The notes: generated from the letters alone by a model not told the origin. DNA of 64,000 nucleotides from Streptomyces griseicoloratus (GCF_014534645.1 NZ_JACVQF010000241.1:94263-158262); one strand, 5' to 3'. Shown: positions 1 through 9,459, numbered from the stretch's first letter. Made by a program: numbers and translations.

Positions 1-1
1 C

Positions 2-91
2 CGGATCATGGGCAAGCTGGGGGCGCGGGACCGGGCGCAACTGGTCATCGTGGCGTACGAGTCGGGCCTCGTGACACCGGGCGGCGGATGA
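2..91 (+). CDS. LuxR-family response regulator, C-terminal fragment
   Basis: Only the last 29 codons are inside the window; the frame is open from the left edge to a TGA at 89-91. The translated end contains KLGARDRAQLVIVAYESGLV, which is the recognition-helix end of the LuxR/NarL helix-turn-helix (the usual form is ILxKLGxRDRxQxVxxAYExGLV). The protein would therefore be a DNA-binding regulator, most likely the response-regulator half of a two-component system, but the receiver domain lies outside the window and cannot be checked. The neighbouring gene is convergent, 42 bases away. Confidence 0.75.
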   Translation, partial: RIMGKLGARDRAQLVIVAYESGLVTPGGG

Positions 92-133
92 CCTCCGGAC
101 CGCCGGCCGCGGCAGGCGCTCCGGAGGGGGCCG

Positions 134-1627
134 CTAGCGGCAGTACGTGTCCGTGTCCGGCCGCTCGCCGGTGGCCAGGAAGCGGGACACCGTACGGTCG
201 CCGCAGGCGTTGCCGTTGGCGAGGTAGGCGTCGTGGCCCGTGGAGTCGACGGTGACCATGACGGCGCGTCGGCCGAGGGCCTGGCGGAGCTTCAGGGCGC
301 CGGCGAGCGGGGTGGCGACGTCCCGCTCGTTCTGGACGAGCAGGATGTTGGAGGGTCCGCGGTCGGTGATCCGCACCGGAGCCTCGCGCGGAGGGTACGG
401 CCAGGCCGCGCACAGCATCGCGTTGCGCGGCATGCCCGCCGTGAGCGGGTACTTGGCGCGGCTCGCGGCGACGTCCTTCTCGTACGCGGCCCCCGTGCGG
501 GGCCAGGCGACGTCGTTGCACAGCGTCCCGGCGCCGACGGCGGCGACGTTCTGCAGCACCGGCTCCGGCGGGGCGGCCGGCGCGGGCGGCACCGTCCCCT
601 GCTGGGCGGCCCGCATCAGCCGGGCGAGGGCGGGGTAGCGGCCGGGGGAGTAGAGGCTGTCCAGCATGGTCTGGCGCAGCACGTTGCCGTTGAGCTCCTC
701 CGGGTTGGCGCCGGGCCAGGGGATCGGTTCGCGGTCGAGCCGGGCGGCCAGGCGCAGGAAGAGCGGGCGCACGTCGGCGGCCCGCCGGGCCACCCGGTCC
801 GGGTTGCCGGGCGCGGAGGCCCAGGCGGCGAAGTGGGGGAAGGTGTCCTCCACGCCCTGCTCGTGCCCGGCGAGCCAGGCCCGGCTGACGCGGGCGGGGT
901 CGGGGTCGTCGTTGCTGTCGAGGACGATGCGGTCGGTGCGGTGCGGGAACAACTGGCTGTAGACCGCGCCGACGTACGTCCCGTACGACACGCCCCAGGC
1001 GGAGAGCCTGCGCTCACCGAGCGCGGCCCGGACGCGGTCGATGTCGCGGGCCTCGTTGGCGGTGCTCAGGTGCCGGATCAGTTCGCCGCCGTTGCGGGCG
1101 CAGGCGTCCGCCATGCGCCGGGCGGTGTCGAGGTTCTCGTCCACCGAACCGTCCGGGGCGGGCCAGGGGCGGAGCCTGGAGGTGGCCAGGTCGCCGTGTT
1201 CCAGTCCGCAGTCGACGGCGGTGGAGGGCGCGAGCCCGCGCGGGGCGAACCCGACCAGGTCGTAGGCGTCCCGCACCTCCTGCGGGAGCTTCTGCCCCTT
1301 CTTCGAGGGGTCGTCGAGGCTGGAGCCGCCCGGTCCGCCGGGGATGAGGAGCAGGGTGCCCCTGCGGGCGGCGGGCTTCTCGCTGGGGATGCGGGAGACG
1401 GCGATGTCGATGTGCGGGCCGTCCGGGTCGGCGTAGTCCATCGGCACCCGGACGGTGGCGCACTGCTGGCGGGGGTCGGCGGCGGCGCTCTCGCAGGCCG
1501 TCCAGGCGAGTGTGTCGCGGCCGGGCGGTGCGGAGGCGGTGGCCGTCACGGGGACGGCGAGGCCGAGCAGGACGGCAAAGGCGCCGACGAGGGCGGTGTT
1601 GCGGCGGATACGCGTGCGCTGTGTCAT
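134..1627 (-). CDS. Secreted alpha/beta hydrolase, tripeptidyl aminopeptidase type
   Basis: A 497-residue protein of the Streptomyces Tap/SlpD-like peptidase family, which removes N-terminal tripeptides from extracellular proteins. The chosen ATG is followed by basic residues and a hydrophobic stretch ending in AxA (about residues 1-35), a typical export signal; the open frame runs further upstream to a GTG at 1834 but that extension overlaps the cupin gene and is low-complexity. Seen directly: oxyanion segment LLLIPGGPGGSS, nucleophile motif GVSYG (Ser214), acid ERDVATP, and a C-terminal TAP-type domain carrying STGHDAY with the catalytic His. The four cysteines expected in the exported fold are present. 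The exact substrate cannot be read from the sequence. Confidence 0.85.
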   Translation of the reverse strand: MTQRTRIRRNTALVGAFAVLLGLAVPVTATASAPPGRDTLAWTACESAAADPRQQCATVRVPMDYADPDGPHIDIAVSRIPSEKPAARRGTLLLIPGGPGGSSLDDPSKKGQKLPQEVRDAYDLVGFAPRGLAPSTAVDCGLEHGDLATSRLRPWPAPDGSVDENLDTARRMADACARNGGELIRHLSTANEARDIDRVRAALGERRLSAWGVSYGTYVGAVYSQLFPHRTDRIVLDSNDDPDPARVSRAWLAGHEQGVEDTFPHFAAWASAPGNPDRVARRAADVRPLFLRLAARLDREPIPWPGANPEELNGNVLRQTMLDSLYSPGRYPALARLMRAAQQGTVPPAPAAPPEPVLQNVAAVGAGTLCNDVAWPRTGAAYEKDVAASRAKYPLTAGMPRNAMLCAAWPYPPREAPVRITDRGPSNILLVQNERDVATPLAGALKLRQALGRRAVMVTVDSTGHDAYLANGNACGDRTVSRFLATGERPDTDTYCR

Positions 1628-1730
1628 GCGACGAGCCTCGCGGAACCCCTCGGCCCTCCCCATCCGGGCAACGGCCCCATTTCTCTTGGGGTTTACCCCA
1701 GGCAGGACCCTCCGGGCCGCCCCTGACCCG

Positions 1731-2210
1731 TCAGACGAAGAAGCTGTCGTGCCGCACCTGGAACTCCCGCAGTTCCTCACCGCCGCGCTGCGCGAACTCG
1801 GCGACACGCTCGAAGTACTCCTCGCGCGGAGCACCCGGTGAGAACAGCATCAGCATGGACACGGGGTCGTCGGTGTCGTTCTTGAAGGCGTGCAGTCCGC
1901 CGACCGGCACGTAGAGGAAGTCGCCCTGGCGGCCGGTGATCCAGCGGTCACCGTCGTAGAGCTGGACCTCGCCGGACAGGACGTAGAAGGACTCGGAGAT
2001 GCTCCGGTGGAAGTGCGTCCTGGCGCCCGGTGCCCTGGGGCCCATGTCCACCTTGTAGAGCCCGAACTCGCCTCCGGTGGAGGCGTGGCTCGCGAGGTAG
2101 TGGGTCTCGGTGCCCCCGGGCGACACGATGTCGGGCGGTGTGCCGGCCCCTCGGAACACGGCGCTGATCTCACCGTTCTCGCCGAGGTAGCGCGGCTCGG
2201 GATACGACAT
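1731..2210 (-). CDS. Cupin-domain protein
   Basis: A single-domain cupin of 159 residues. Motif 1 is recognisable in GARTHFHRSISESFYVLSG (His-x-His and Glu ligands of a bound metal) and motif 2 in GDFLYVPVGGLHAF. The ATG at 2210 is preferred to an upstream in-frame start at 2255 because an AGGGGG ribosome site sits about nine bases before it. Such small cupins bind a divalent metal and act as dioxygenases, isomerases or ligand sensors; nothing here tells which. It is transcribed in the same direction as the hydrolase that follows, with about 100 bases between them. Confidence 0.8.
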   Translation of the reverse strand: MSYPEPRYLGENGEISAVFRGAGTPPDIVSPGGTETHYLASHASTGGEFGLYKVDMGPRAPGARTHFHRSISESFYVLSGEVQLYDGDRWITGRQGDFLYVPVGGLHAFKNDTDDPVSMLMLFSPGAPREEYFERVAEFAQRGGEELREFQVRHDSFFV

Positions 2211-2592
2211 GGGTGGTGCCCCCTTGTGTGAGTCGGTGGGGCGATTCTCGCGCACGGGGCCGTCCCCGGCGTCGTGCGGAAGATCGAGAGGGGATGGGGC
2301 GGAGGACGTAGGCCCGGTGACCGCGCGCCTGTCGCCTTCGCGGAGTAATCCGCATACCTGAGGTCGCTATTTCCCTGCCGGGTTTTCGAATGGCCCGCTC
2401 GAACTGCGCTCTGCGGGCGCCGGGCATGAATACCCGTGCGCCCTCTCCCGCGGCGCATTTCGTGAACCATTGGCCACGGCCAACCTTCCCGCGCTGACCT
2501 GGACTTGTAGTGCACGGACTCCTGCCGAGTGTAGGCGGGGAAGGGCATCATGGAGAGGCGAAGAGTGAAACCCGAAAAGAAGGGGGAGCAGG
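2211..2592. other. Intergenic region, 382 bases
   Basis: Separates the divergent cupin gene and the small gene at 2593. Base composition is slightly less GC-rich than the flanks, as expected for promoters of both genes, but I cannot single out a convincing -35/-10 pair, palindrome or RNA gene. Open frames crossing it lack ribosome sites or recognisable products. Confidence 0.5.
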
Positions 2593-2799
2593 GTGGAGGA
2601 ACGGCACTCGGCGGTCTGCGTCGAAGAAGCGGAGGAAACGGTGAAAGAATTGCGGGCGTTGCTCGCCAAGGCCGGAATTGCTTTGCCGTCGCTCGGGCTC
2701 GACCCGGTGAGTCTCGCCCGGGAGACGCCCTGCCCACTGGTGGAACTGGGGCGGTGTTCCGTCGCGACCGCGCAGCGACTCGCGGCGGTGCTGCGGTGA
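2593..2799 (+). CDS. Small conserved actinobacterial protein (68 aa)
   Basis: GTG start with a strong AAGGGGGAG ribosome site just upstream. The product is acidic at the N-terminus, helical, and ends with a leucine/alanine-rich segment (VELGRCSVATAQRLAAVLR). The pattern of short helices looks like a small helical bundle; I recognise it as a type of conserved hypothetical protein common in streptomycetes but know no function. Its TGA overlaps the GTG of the next gene (GTGA), so the two are probably translationally coupled. It lies in front of recO on the same strand. Confidence 0.65.
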   Translation: MEERHSAVCVEEAEETVKELRALLAKAGIALPSLGLDPVSLARETPCPLVELGRCSVATAQRLAAVLR

Positions 2800-3011
2800 A
2801 GCCGTCGATCGGTTCGTACGTCGTGGACACCCGCTGCGGGAGGGTGGGGATCGTCATGGGGCACGAGGGTCCGTACGTCCAGCTGAGGCCGTTCGGGGGC
2901 GGACGGGAGTGGGACGCCGAGCCGGGTGTCGTGCGTCATGCCACCCCGGCCGAGCGGCTGAGCGCGGCGACGGCGTATGCCAACGCCCGCAGCCGCGGTG
3001 AGGTGCCTTGA
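2796..3011 (+). CDS. Small conserved hypothetical protein (71 aa)
   Basis: Begins at a GTG overlapping the stop of the preceding small gene by four bases. The product starts KPSIGSYVVDTRCGRVGIVMGHEGPYVQLRPFGGGREWD, a short beta-rich sequence resembling an SH3/KOW-like barrel (alternating hydrophobic strands with glycine turns), and ends in a short helix. No catalytic motif is seen. Context (coupled small gene before, recO 21 bases after) suggests one transcript. Function unknown. Confidence 0.65.
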   Translation: MKPSIGSYVVDTRCGRVGIVMGHEGPYVQLRPFGGGREWDAEPGVVRHATPAERLSAATAYANARSRGEVP

Positions 3012-3032
3012 ACGTGGGCGACAATGGGTGCC

Positions 3033-3779
3033 ATGAGTCTGTTCCGCGACGACGGCATCGTGCTGCGCACCCAGAAGCTGGGTGAGGCGGACCGGATCAT
3101 CACCCTGCTCACGCGCGGTCACGGGCGGGTACGCGCCGTAGCGCGCGGCGTGCGGCGCACCAAGTCCAAGTTCGGGGCGCGGCTGGAGCCGTTCTCCCAC
3201 GTCGACGTGCAGTTCTTCGCCAAGGGCAGCGAGCTGGTCGGGCGCGGCCTGCCGCTGTGCACGCAGAGCGAGACCATCGCGCCGTACGGCGGCGGGATCG
3301 TCACCGACTACGCGCGGTACACCGCCGGCACCGCCATGCTGGAGACCGCCGAGCGGTTCACCGACCACGAGGGCGAGCCCGCCGTGCAGCAGTACCTGCT
3401 GCTCGTCGGGGGGCTGCGGACGCTGGCCCGGGGCGAGCACGCGCCGGGCCTCGTCCTCGACGCGTTCCTGCTGCGCTCCCTCGCCGTCAACGGCTACGCC
3501 CCGACCTTCGGCGACTGCGCGAAGTGCGGCATGCCGGGACCGAACCGGTTCTTCTCGGTCGCGTCGGGCGGTTCCGTCTGCGCCGACTGCCGGGTGCCCG
3601 GCAGCGTCGTACCCTCGCCGCAGGCGCTGGAACTGCTCGGCGCGCTGCTCGCGGGGGACTGGGAGACCGCGGACGCCTCCGAGCCGCGGTACGTCCGCGA
3701 GGGCAGCGGGCTGGTGTCCGCGTACCTGCACTGGCACCTGGAGCGCGGGCTTCGCTCCCTGCGCTACGTAGAGAAGTAG
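3033..3779 (+). CDS. recO: DNA repair protein RecO
   Basis: A 248-residue RecO. The N-terminal OB fold begins [21 protein letters not shown] with the family-typical [17 protein letters not shown], followed by the helical C-terminal domain that carries a zinc-binding cluster (CAKCGMP and CADC, about residues 168-190). RecO anneals single strands and, with RecR, loads RecA onto SSB-coated gaps. The ATG at 3033 matches the family start; an in-frame ATG nine bases earlier is less likely. uppS follows 31 bases downstream, the usual recO-uppS pairing of actinobacteria. Confidence 0.95.
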   Translation: MSLFRDDGIVLRTQKLGEADRIITLLTRGHGRVRAVARGVRRTKSKFGARLEPFSHVDVQFFAKGSELVGRGLPLCTQSETIAPYGGGIVTDYARYTAGTAMLETAERFTDHEGEPAVQQYLLLVGGLRTLARGEHAPGLVLDAFLLRSLAVNGYAPTFGDCAKCGMPGPNRFFSVASGGSVCADCRVPGSVVPSPQALELLGALLAGDWETADASEPRYVREGSGLVSAYLHWHLERGLRSLRYVEK

Positions 3780-3810
3780 ACCGAAAGAACACCGAGGAGA
3801 CGAGAGACAC

Positions 3811-4644
3811 ATGGCCGTACGCGGTTTCCTGGGGCGGCAGCGCCGGGACTACAGGACGCCGGAGCCGCACCCGTCCGGCGCGCGGCCCCCGAAGCTCCCC
3901 GGTGAGCTGGTCCCGCGGCATGTGGCGATCGTCATGGACGGCAACGGGCGCTGGGCCAAGGAGCGCGGCCTGCCGCGCACCGAGGGGCACAAGGTGGGCG
4001 CCGAGCGGGTGCTGGACGTCCTCCAGGGCGCGGTCGAGATCGGCGTGGAGAACATCTCCCTGTACGCCTTCTCCACCGAGAACTGGAAGCGGTCGCCGGA
4101 CGAGGTGCGCTTCCTGATGAACTTCAACCGGGACTTCATCCGCAAGACCCGGGACCAGCTCGACGAGCTGGGCATCCGCGTGCGCTGGGTGGGCCGCATG
4201 CCCAAGCTGTGGAAGTCGGTGGCCAAGGAGCTGCAGGTCGCCCAGGAGCAGACGAAGGACAACGACCGGCTCACGCTCTACTTCTGCATGAACTACGGCG
4301 GCCGGGCCGAGATCGCCGACGCCGCACAGGCCCTCGCGGAGGACGTGCGGGCCGGCCGGCTCGACCCGTCGAAGGTGACCGAGAAGACCTTCGCGAAGTA
4401 CCTCTACTACCCGGACATGCCGGACGTGGACCTGTTCCTGCGGCCCAGCGGTGAGCAGCGCACGTCCAACTACCTGCTGTGGCAGAGCGCCTACGCCGAG
4501 ATGGTGTTCCAGGACGTGCTGTGGCCCGACTTCGACCGGCGTGACCTGTGGCGTGCGTGCCTGGAGTTCGCCTCGCGGGACCGGCGGTTCGGCGGGGCGA
4601 TCCCGAACGAGGAACTGCTCGCCATGGAGGGCGGCCAGAAATGA
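3811..4644 (+). CDS. uppS: Isoprenyl (undecaprenyl) diphosphate synthase
   Basis: A 277-residue cis-prenyltransferase that lengthens farnesyl diphosphate with isopentenyl diphosphate to the C50-C55 lipid carrier for cell-wall synthesis. Seen directly: [14 protein letters not shown] with the magnesium-binding Asp, GHKVGAERV, the flexible-loop [12 protein letters not shown], and the C-terminal [19 protein letters not shown] that binds diphosphate. It has a short basic N-terminal extension of about 35 residues rich in proline. An AGGAG ribosome site (cgaggagacg) precedes the ATG. It ends at a strong terminator. Confidence 0.96.
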   Translation: MAVRGFLGRQRRDYRTPEPHPSGARPPKLPGELVPRHVAIVMDGNGRWAKERGLPRTEGHKVGAERVLDVLQGAVEIGVENISLYAFSTENWKRSPDEVRFLMNFNRDFIRKTRDQLDELGIRVRWVGRMPKLWKSVAKELQVAQEQTKDNDRLTLYFCMNYGGRAEIADAAQALAEDVRAGRLDPSKVTEKTFAKYLYYPDMPDVDLFLRPSGEQRTSNYLLWQSAYAEMVFQDVLWPDFDRRDLWRACLEFASRDRRFGGAIPNEELLAMEGGQK

Positions 4645-4647
4645 CGG

Positions 4648-4675
4648 AAGGCCCGGGGGCGAGCCCCCGGGCCTT
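4648..4675. terminator. Bidirectional terminator between uppS and zur
   Basis: A perfect 12-bp stem (AAGGCCCGGGGG paired with CCCCCGGGCCTT) and a four-base loop CGAG. It lies just after the uppS stop and 18 bases from the convergent zur stop, so it can end both transcripts. There is no T run, as is common in Streptomyces. Confidence 0.85.
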
Positions 4676-4692
4676 CGGCCTGTACGGCAGAC

Positions 4693-5112
4693 CTACCGGC
4701 CGTCGGCCTCCGCGCAGTCCGCGCAGGTGCCGAAGATCTCCACCGTGTGCGCCACGTTGACGTAGCCGTGTTCCGCGGCGATGGCCTCGGCCCACTTCTC
4801 CACGGCCGGGCCCTCGACCTCGACCGCCTTGCCGCAGGAGCGGCAGACGAGGTGGTGGTGGTGGTCGCCGCTGGAGCAGCGGCGGTAGACGGACTCGCCG
4901 TCGGCGGTGCGCAGGACGTCGACCTCGCCGGCGTCGGCGAGGGACTGCAGCGTGCGGTAGACCGTGGTGAGCCCGACCGAGTCGCCCTTGTGCTTGAGCA
5001 TGTCGTGGAGCTCCTGCGCGCTGCGGAACTCCTCGACCTCTTCCAGAGCCGCCGCCACGGCGGCCCGCTGCCGGGTGGCGCGGCCCTTCACGGGCGGTCC
5101 AGCGGTGGTCAC
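4693..5112 (-). CDS. zur: Zinc uptake regulator Zur (Fur family)
   Basis: A 139-residue Fur-family repressor. The N-terminal winged helix contains VGLTTVYRTLQSLADAGEVDV (recognition helix) and the C-terminal dimerisation domain has the metal sites SGDHHHHLVCRSCGKAVEVEG and GTCADC (structural zinc, two Cys pairs). The GTG at 5112 is chosen because a perfect AGGAGG lies seven bases before it; the frame opens 13 codons earlier without such a site. It is the last gene of the znuACB operon, 63 bases after znuB, so it probably controls its own synthesis with the transporter. Confidence 0.93.
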   Translation of the reverse strand: MTTAGPPVKGRATRQRAAVAAALEEVEEFRSAQELHDMLKHKGDSVGLTTVYRTLQSLADAGEVDVLRTADGESVYRRCSSGDHHHHLVCRSCGKAVEVEGPAVEKWAEAIAAEHGYVNVAHTVEIFGTCADCAEADGR

Positions 5113-5175
5113 CGGTTGCCTCCTCACGTCTGCTCTGCCTGCCGGGGCCATTGTGCCAGCCCGGTCCGTCAGCGG

Positions 5176-6078
5176 TCAGACGCCGACCTCGTCCGCGGCC
5201 CCCCGGCTGGCCGGAATCGTGCACTCGGCGGGGTCCGCGGCGGGCCGCGCCGCGGCCGCCGCCCGCGCGCGCCGCCTGGCCAGCGGGGTCGCCAGCGCGG
5301 TGAGCAGGACGAAGGCGCCGATGGTGAGCAGCACGATCGTGGCGCCGGGCGGCACGTCCTGGTAGTAGGACGTCACCGTGCCGCCGATCGTCACGGTCAC
5401 GCCGATCGCGACGGCGATCGCGAAGGTGGCGGCGAAGCTGCGGCTGAGCTGCTGGGCGGCCGCCACCGGGACCACCATCAGCGCGGACACCAGCAGCAGG
5501 CCGACGACGCGCATCGCCACGGTGACCGTCACGGCGGCCGTGACGGCCGTCAGCAGGTTCAGGGCGCGCACCGGCAGTCCGGTGACCCGCGCGAACTCCT
5601 CGTCCTGGCTGACCGCGAACAGCTGCCGGCGCAGCCCGAGGGTGACCAGGACCACGAACGCGGCCAGTGCGCAGATCGCGGTCACGTCCGACTCCGAGAC
5701 CGTCGACAGCGATCCGAAGAGGTACGAGGTGAGGTTCGCGTTGGAACCGGTCGGCGCGAGGTTGATGAACATCACGCCGCCGGCCATGCCGCCGTAGAAG
5801 AGCATGGCGAGCGCGATGTCGCCGCGCGTCTTGCCGTACCAGCGGATCAGCTCCATGAGGACGGCGCCGAGGACGGAGACCAGGGTCGCCATCCACACCG
5901 GGGACCAGGAGAGCAGGAAGCCGAGGCCGACTCCGGTCATCGCCACGTGGCCGATGCCGTCGCCCATGAGGGCCTGGCGGCGCTGGACGAGGTAGATGCC
6001 GATCGCGGGGGCGGTGATGCCGACCAGGACGGCGGCGAGCAGGGCCCGCTGCATGAAGGCGTAGTTCAGGATTTCCAT
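5176..6078 (-). CDS. znuB: Zinc ABC transporter permease
   Basis: A 300-residue ABC-3 family membrane protein with about eight to nine hydrophobic segments (for example MQRALLAAVLVGITAPAIGIYL and the GDGIGHVAMTGVGLGFLL region typical of the family, with the coupling helix around VQRRQALMGDGIGH). It forms the channel through which zinc delivered by ZnuA enters. It lies 13 bases downstream of znuC and before zur. Its C-terminal tail (about residues 270-300) is hydrophilic and alanine-rich. Confidence 0.93.
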   Translation of the reverse strand: MEILNYAFMQRALLAAVLVGITAPAIGIYLVQRRQALMGDGIGHVAMTGVGLGFLLSWSPVWMATLVSVLGAVLMELIRWYGKTRGDIALAMLFYGGMAGGVMFINLAPTGSNANLTSYLFGSLSTVSESDVTAICALAAFVVLVTLGLRRQLFAVSQDEEFARVTGLPVRALNLLTAVTAAVTVTVAMRVVGLLLVSALMVVPVAAAQQLSRSFAATFAIAVAIGVTVTIGGTVTSYYQDVPPGATIVLLTIGAFVLLTALATPLARRRARAAAAARPAADPAECTIPASRGAADEVGV

Positions 6079-6091
6079 GGTGGTGGCCTTC

Positions 6092-6877
6092 TCAGCTCAG
6101 CAGTCCCGTGCGCAGCGGCTCGGCTTCGTGAGCCGCGTGCGGGTGGACGTGGTCGTGGCCGGGCAGGGCGTGCTGGCCGACCGCCTTCGGGGGCGGGCCG
6201 TCGTGCAGCACGCAGCCGTCGCGCAGGACGACCGCCCGGTCGATCAGGGGTTCCAGGGGGCCCAGCTCGTGCAGTACGAGCAGCACGGACGCGCCCTGCC
6301 CGACCTGCTCGCGCAGGGTCTCGGCGAGCACCTCCTGGCTGGCCAGGTCGACGCCCGCCATCGGCTCGTCCATGATCAGCAGTTCGGGTTCGGAGGCGAG
6401 GGCGCGGGCGATCAGCACCCGCTGGTGCTGGCCGCCGGAGAGCGCGCCCACGGCGTCCTTGGCCCGGTCCGCCATGCCGACGAGGTCCAGCGCGCGCCGT
6501 ACGGCCTCGTGGTCGGCCCTGCGCAGCATGCCGAAGCGGGCCCGGGCGAGCCGGCCGGAGGAGACGACTTCCGTCACCGTCGCGGGCACCCCGCCGGCGG
6601 CCGTGGTGCGCTGCGGGACGTAGCCCACGCGCGCCCAGTCCCGGAAGCGGCGCCGCTCCGTGCCGAACAGCTCGATCTCGCCGGCCGCGACGGGCACCTG
6701 GCCGATGATGCTGCGCACGGCCGTCGACTTGCCTGAGCCGTTCGCGCCGAGCAGCGCGACGACCTCACCGCGGTGCACGGTGAGGTCGATGCCGCGCAGG
6801 ACGGGGCGCGAGCCCAGCTCGGCGCGGACGCCGCGCATGGATATGACGGGCTCGCTCACGATGTCCTCCGTACTCAC
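6092..6877 (-). CDS. znuC: Zinc ABC transporter ATP-binding protein
   Basis: A 261-residue ABC ATPase. Walker A is GANGSGKST, the signature is LSGGQHQRV, Walker B is LLIMDEP, and the H-loop His is in LVLHELG. The C-terminus ends in a histidine-rich stretch ([20 protein letters not shown]), which may bind zinc near the channel and is unusual for the ATPase subunit in general but often seen in zinc systems. Seven bases separate it from znuA. Confidence 0.93.
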   Translation of the reverse strand: MSTEDIVSEPVISMRGVRAELGSRPVLRGIDLTVHRGEVVALLGANGSGKSTAVRSIIGQVPVAAGEIELFGTERRRFRDWARVGYVPQRTTAAGGVPATVTEVVSSGRLARARFGMLRRADHEAVRRALDLVGMADRAKDAVGALSGGQHQRVLIARALASEPELLIMDEPMAGVDLASQEVLAETLREQVGQGASVLLVLHELGPLEPLIDRAVVLRDGCVLHDGPPPKAVGQHALPGHDHVHPHAAHEAEPLRTGLLS

Positions 6878-6884
6878 TTGCCGC

Positions 6885-7868
6885 TCACTTGGCGCCGAGA
6901 GCCGTCCTCAGCGCCTGGAGGTTGGCCTCCATGACCTGGATGTAGTCGTCGCCCTCGGACTTGTCGGTGATGCCCTCGAGCGGGTCGAGCACGTCGGTCT
7001 TCAGGCCCGCGTCCTCGGCCAGGGTCTTCGCGGTCTTGTCGGACACCAGTGTCTCGTAGAAGACGGTGGTGACGCCGTCGGCCTTCGCCTCCGTCTGGAG
7101 CTCCTTGATCCGGGCGGGGCTGGGCTCGCTCTCCGGGTCGAGGCCGGAGATGGCCTCCTGGGTCAGGCCGTAGCGCTCGGCGAGGTAGCCGAAGGCGGCG
7201 TGGTTGGTGAAGAAGACCTTGGTGTCGGTGTTCTTCAGCCCGTCCGTGAACGCCTTGTCGAGGTCACCGAGCTTGGCGACCAGCGCGTCGGCGTTCTTCC
7301 GGTAGTCCGCCGCGTGGTCCGGGTCGGCCTTCTCGAACGCCTTGGCGACGCCCTCGGCGACCTCGGAGTACTTCACCGGGTCGAGCCAGAGGTGCGGGTC
7401 GCGGGCGGGCTCCTCCTCCTCGGAGTGCTCCTCGGCGTGCTCCTCACCGGCGTGGGCGTCCTCGCCCCCGTGGCTGTGCTCGACGTCGCCGTGGTCCTCC
7501 AGGGCGGTCAGCGAGGCCGCGTCGATCTTGGTCTTGACGCCGGACTGGGAGACGGCCTCGTCGACGGCGGGCTGGAGGCTCTTGAGGTACAGCACCGCGT
7601 CCGCCTCGCCGAGTGCGGCGGTCTGCTTGGTGCTCAGCTCCAGGTCGTGCGGCTCCTGGCCGGGCTTGGTGAGGGTGGTGACGTTGACGTGCTCGCCGCC
7701 GATCTGCTCGGCGAGGAACTGCATGGGGTAGAACGACGCGACGACGTCGAACTTGTCGGTGTTGCCCGCCGCCGCGCTGTCGCTGGAGCAGGCGGAGAGG
7801 GCCCCGAGGCCGAGGGCGGTGGCCGCCGCGACCGCTATGCCGGATATGTGTCGTCGTCGTACGTTCAT
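6885..7868 (-). CDS. znuA: Zinc-binding lipoprotein
   Basis: A 327-residue cluster A-I binding protein. A basic start and hydrophobic core end at the lipobox LSAC, so it should be attached to the outer face of the membrane. After the first half-domain there is a histidine/glutamate-rich loop ([24 protein letters not shown] region), the hallmark of zinc-specific ZnuA proteins, followed by DPHLWLDP and [16 protein letters not shown] that supply metal ligands. The ATG at 7868 is preferred, although in-frame ATGs at 7877 and 7886 exist; no strong ribosome site is visible because a Zur box occupies that position. Confidence 0.92.
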   Translation of the reverse strand: MNVRRRHISGIAVAAATALGLGALSACSSDSAAAGNTDKFDVVASFYPMQFLAEQIGGEHVNVTTLTKPGQEPHDLELSTKQTAALGEADAVLYLKSLQPAVDEAVSQSGVKTKIDAASLTALEDHGDVEHSHGGEDAHAGEEHAEEHSEEEEPARDPHLWLDPVKYSEVAEGVAKAFEKADPDHAADYRKNADALVAKLGDLDKAFTDGLKNTDTKVFFTNHAAFGYLAERYGLTQEAISGLDPESEPSPARIKELQTEAKADGVTTVFYETLVSDKTAKTLAEDAGLKTDVLDPLEGITDKSEGDDYIQVMEANLQALRTALGAK

Positions 7869-7882
7869 GACACTCATTTTCA
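7868..7882 (-). promoter_or_regulatory. Candidate Zur box 1, at the znuA start
   Basis: The minus-strand sequence TGAAAATGAGTGTCA matches 13 of 15 positions of the actinobacterial Zur palindrome TGAAAATGATTTTCA. It ends at the first base of the znuA ATG, so bound Zur would cover the translation start. The comparison consensus is from memory; the match itself is read from the sequence. Confidence 0.65.
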
Positions 7883-7889
7883 ACAAATC

Positions 7890-7904
7890 TGGAAACCGTT
7901 GTCA
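7890..7904. promoter_or_regulatory. Candidate Zur box 2
   Basis: TGGAAACCGTTGTCA is a 7-1-7 inverted repeat (TGgAAAC / GTTgTCA) centred 22 bases from box 1, which is two helical turns and so on the same DNA face. It lies in the 138-base space between znuA and glyS, and could bind a second Zur dimer. Confidence 0.5.
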
Positions 7905-8006
7905 ACAAGGGCCCGATTTGGTCGAGGGGCAGGCCGCGCCGGTAACCTGAAGCATTCGCTGGAAGCATCTCGCTTCGTCGCCCGTCGTCGTAATGAAGAG
8001 AGCACC

Positions 8007-9389
8007 GTGGCCGCCGACAAGATCGACACCATCGTCAGCCTGAGCAAGCGCCGTGGCTTCGTTTTCCCTTGTAGTGAGATCTACGGCGGTCAGCGTGCCG
8101 CCTGGGACTACGGGCCGCTGGGTGTCGAGCTCAAGGAGAACCTCAAGCGCCAGTGGTGGCGCTACATGGTGACGTCGCGCGAGGACGTCGTCGGTATCGA
8201 CTCGTCCGTGATCCTGGCCCCCGAGGTGTGGGTGGCCTCCGGCCACGTCGCCACCTTCACGGACCCGCTGACGGAGTGCACCTCCTGCCACAAGCGGTTC
8301 CGCGCGGACCACCTGGAGGAGGCCTACGAGGAGAAGAAGGGGCACGCCCCCGAGAACGGCCTCGCGGACCTCAACTGCCCCAACTGCGGCAACAAGGGCA
8401 CCTTCACCGAGCCCAAGCAGTTCTCCGGCCTGCTCTCCACCCACCTCGGCCCGACCCAGGACAGCGGCTCCATCGCCTACCTGCGGCCCGAGACCGCACA
8501 GGGCATCTTCACCAACTTCGCCCAGGTGCAGACCACTTCGCGCCGCAAGCCGCCGTTCGGCATCGCCCAGATGGGCAAGTCCTTCCGCAACGAGATCACG
8601 CCCGGCAACTTCATCTTCCGCACCCGCGAGTTCGAGCAGATGGAGATGGAGTTCTTCGTCAAGCCGGGCGAGGACGAGAAGTGGCAGGAGTACTGGATGG
8701 AGCAGCGCTGGAACTGGTACACCGGCCTGGGCCTGCGTGAAGAGAACATGCGGTGGTACGAGCACCCGAAGGAGAAGCTCTCCCACTACTCCAAGCGCAC
8801 CGCCGACATCGAGTACCGCTTCCAGTTCGGCGGCAGCGAGTGGGGCGAGCTGGAGGGCGTCGCCAACCGCACCGACTACGACCTCTCCGCCCACGCCAAG
8901 GCCTCCGGCCAGGACCTCTCCTACTTCGACCAGGAGGCCGGCGAGCGCTGGACGCCGTACGTCATCGAGCCGGCGGCCGGTGTCGGCCGGGCGATGCTCG
9001 CCTTCCTGCTCGACGCCTACGTCGAGGACGAGGCGCCCAACGCCAAGGGCAAGATGGAGAAGCGGACCGTGCTGCGGCTCGACCACCGCCTGGCCCCGGT
9101 GAAGGTCGCGGTGCTCCCGCTGTCCCGCAACCCCGAGCTGTCCCCGAAGGCCAAGGGCCTCGCCCAGACGCTGCGGCAGAACTGGAACATCGAGTTCGAC
9201 GACGCCGGCGCCATCGGCCGCCGCTACCGCCGCCAGGACGAGATCGGTACGCCGTTCTGCGTGACCGTCGACTTCGACACGCTCGACGACAACGCGGTGA
9301 CCGTGCGTGAGCGCGACTCGATGAAGCAGGAGCGCGTCTCCCTCGACCAGATCGAGGGTTACCTGGCCGCGCGCCTGATCGGCTGCTGA
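8007..9389 (+). CDS. glyS: Glycyl-tRNA synthetase (class II, homodimer type)
   Basis: A 460-residue enzyme charging tRNA-Gly. GTG start with an AGAGAG ribosome site. Class II motif 2 region ([25 protein letters not shown]) and motif 3 ([14 protein letters not shown]) are seen, an insertion with two Cys pairs (CTSCHKRF and CPNCGNKG) typical of the bacterial/eukaryotic alpha2 form, and the C-terminal anticodon-binding domain ([12 protein letters not shown] onward, [22 protein letters not shown]). It is divergent from the zinc operon and ends in a strong terminator. Confidence 0.97.
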   Translation: MAADKIDTIVSLSKRRGFVFPCSEIYGGQRAAWDYGPLGVELKENLKRQWWRYMVTSREDVVGIDSSVILAPEVWVASGHVATFTDPLTECTSCHKRFRADHLEEAYEEKKGHAPENGLADLNCPNCGNKGTFTEPKQFSGLLSTHLGPTQDSGSIAYLRPETAQGIFTNFAQVQTTSRRKPPFGIAQMGKSFRNEITPGNFIFRTREFEQMEMEFFVKPGEDEKWQEYWMEQRWNWYTGLGLREENMRWYEHPKEKLSHYSKRTADIEYRFQFGGSEWGELEGVANRTDYDLSAHAKASGQDLSYFDQEAGERWTPYVIEPAAGVGRAMLAFLLDAYVEDEAPNAKGKMEKRTVLRLDHRLAPVKVAVLPLSRNPELSPKAKGLAQTLRQNWNIEFDDAGAIGRRYRRQDEIGTPFCVTVDFDTLDDNAVTVRERDSMKQERVSLDQIEGYLAARLIGC

Positions 9390-9408
9390 AGCCGCTCGTT
9401 CGTAAACC

Positions 9409-9443
9409 CCGTACGGCCGCCGGTCCACCCGGCGGCCGTACGG
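9409..9443. terminator. Terminator between glyS and the chitinase gene
   Basis: A perfect 15-bp stem (CCGTACGGCCGCCGG with its complement) and a five-base loop TCCAC, 20 bases after the glyS stop and 17 bases from the convergent chitinase stop. It can serve both genes. Confidence 0.9.
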
Positions 9444-9459
9444 CGTTCTTCAGCGACCT

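Noticed and set aside
2550-3011. A single 153-residue plus-strand gene from 2550
   Set aside because: The upstream part is Arg/Gly-rich and overlaps the better supported small gene at 2593; the GTG at 2796 gives a compact protein and a coupled start.
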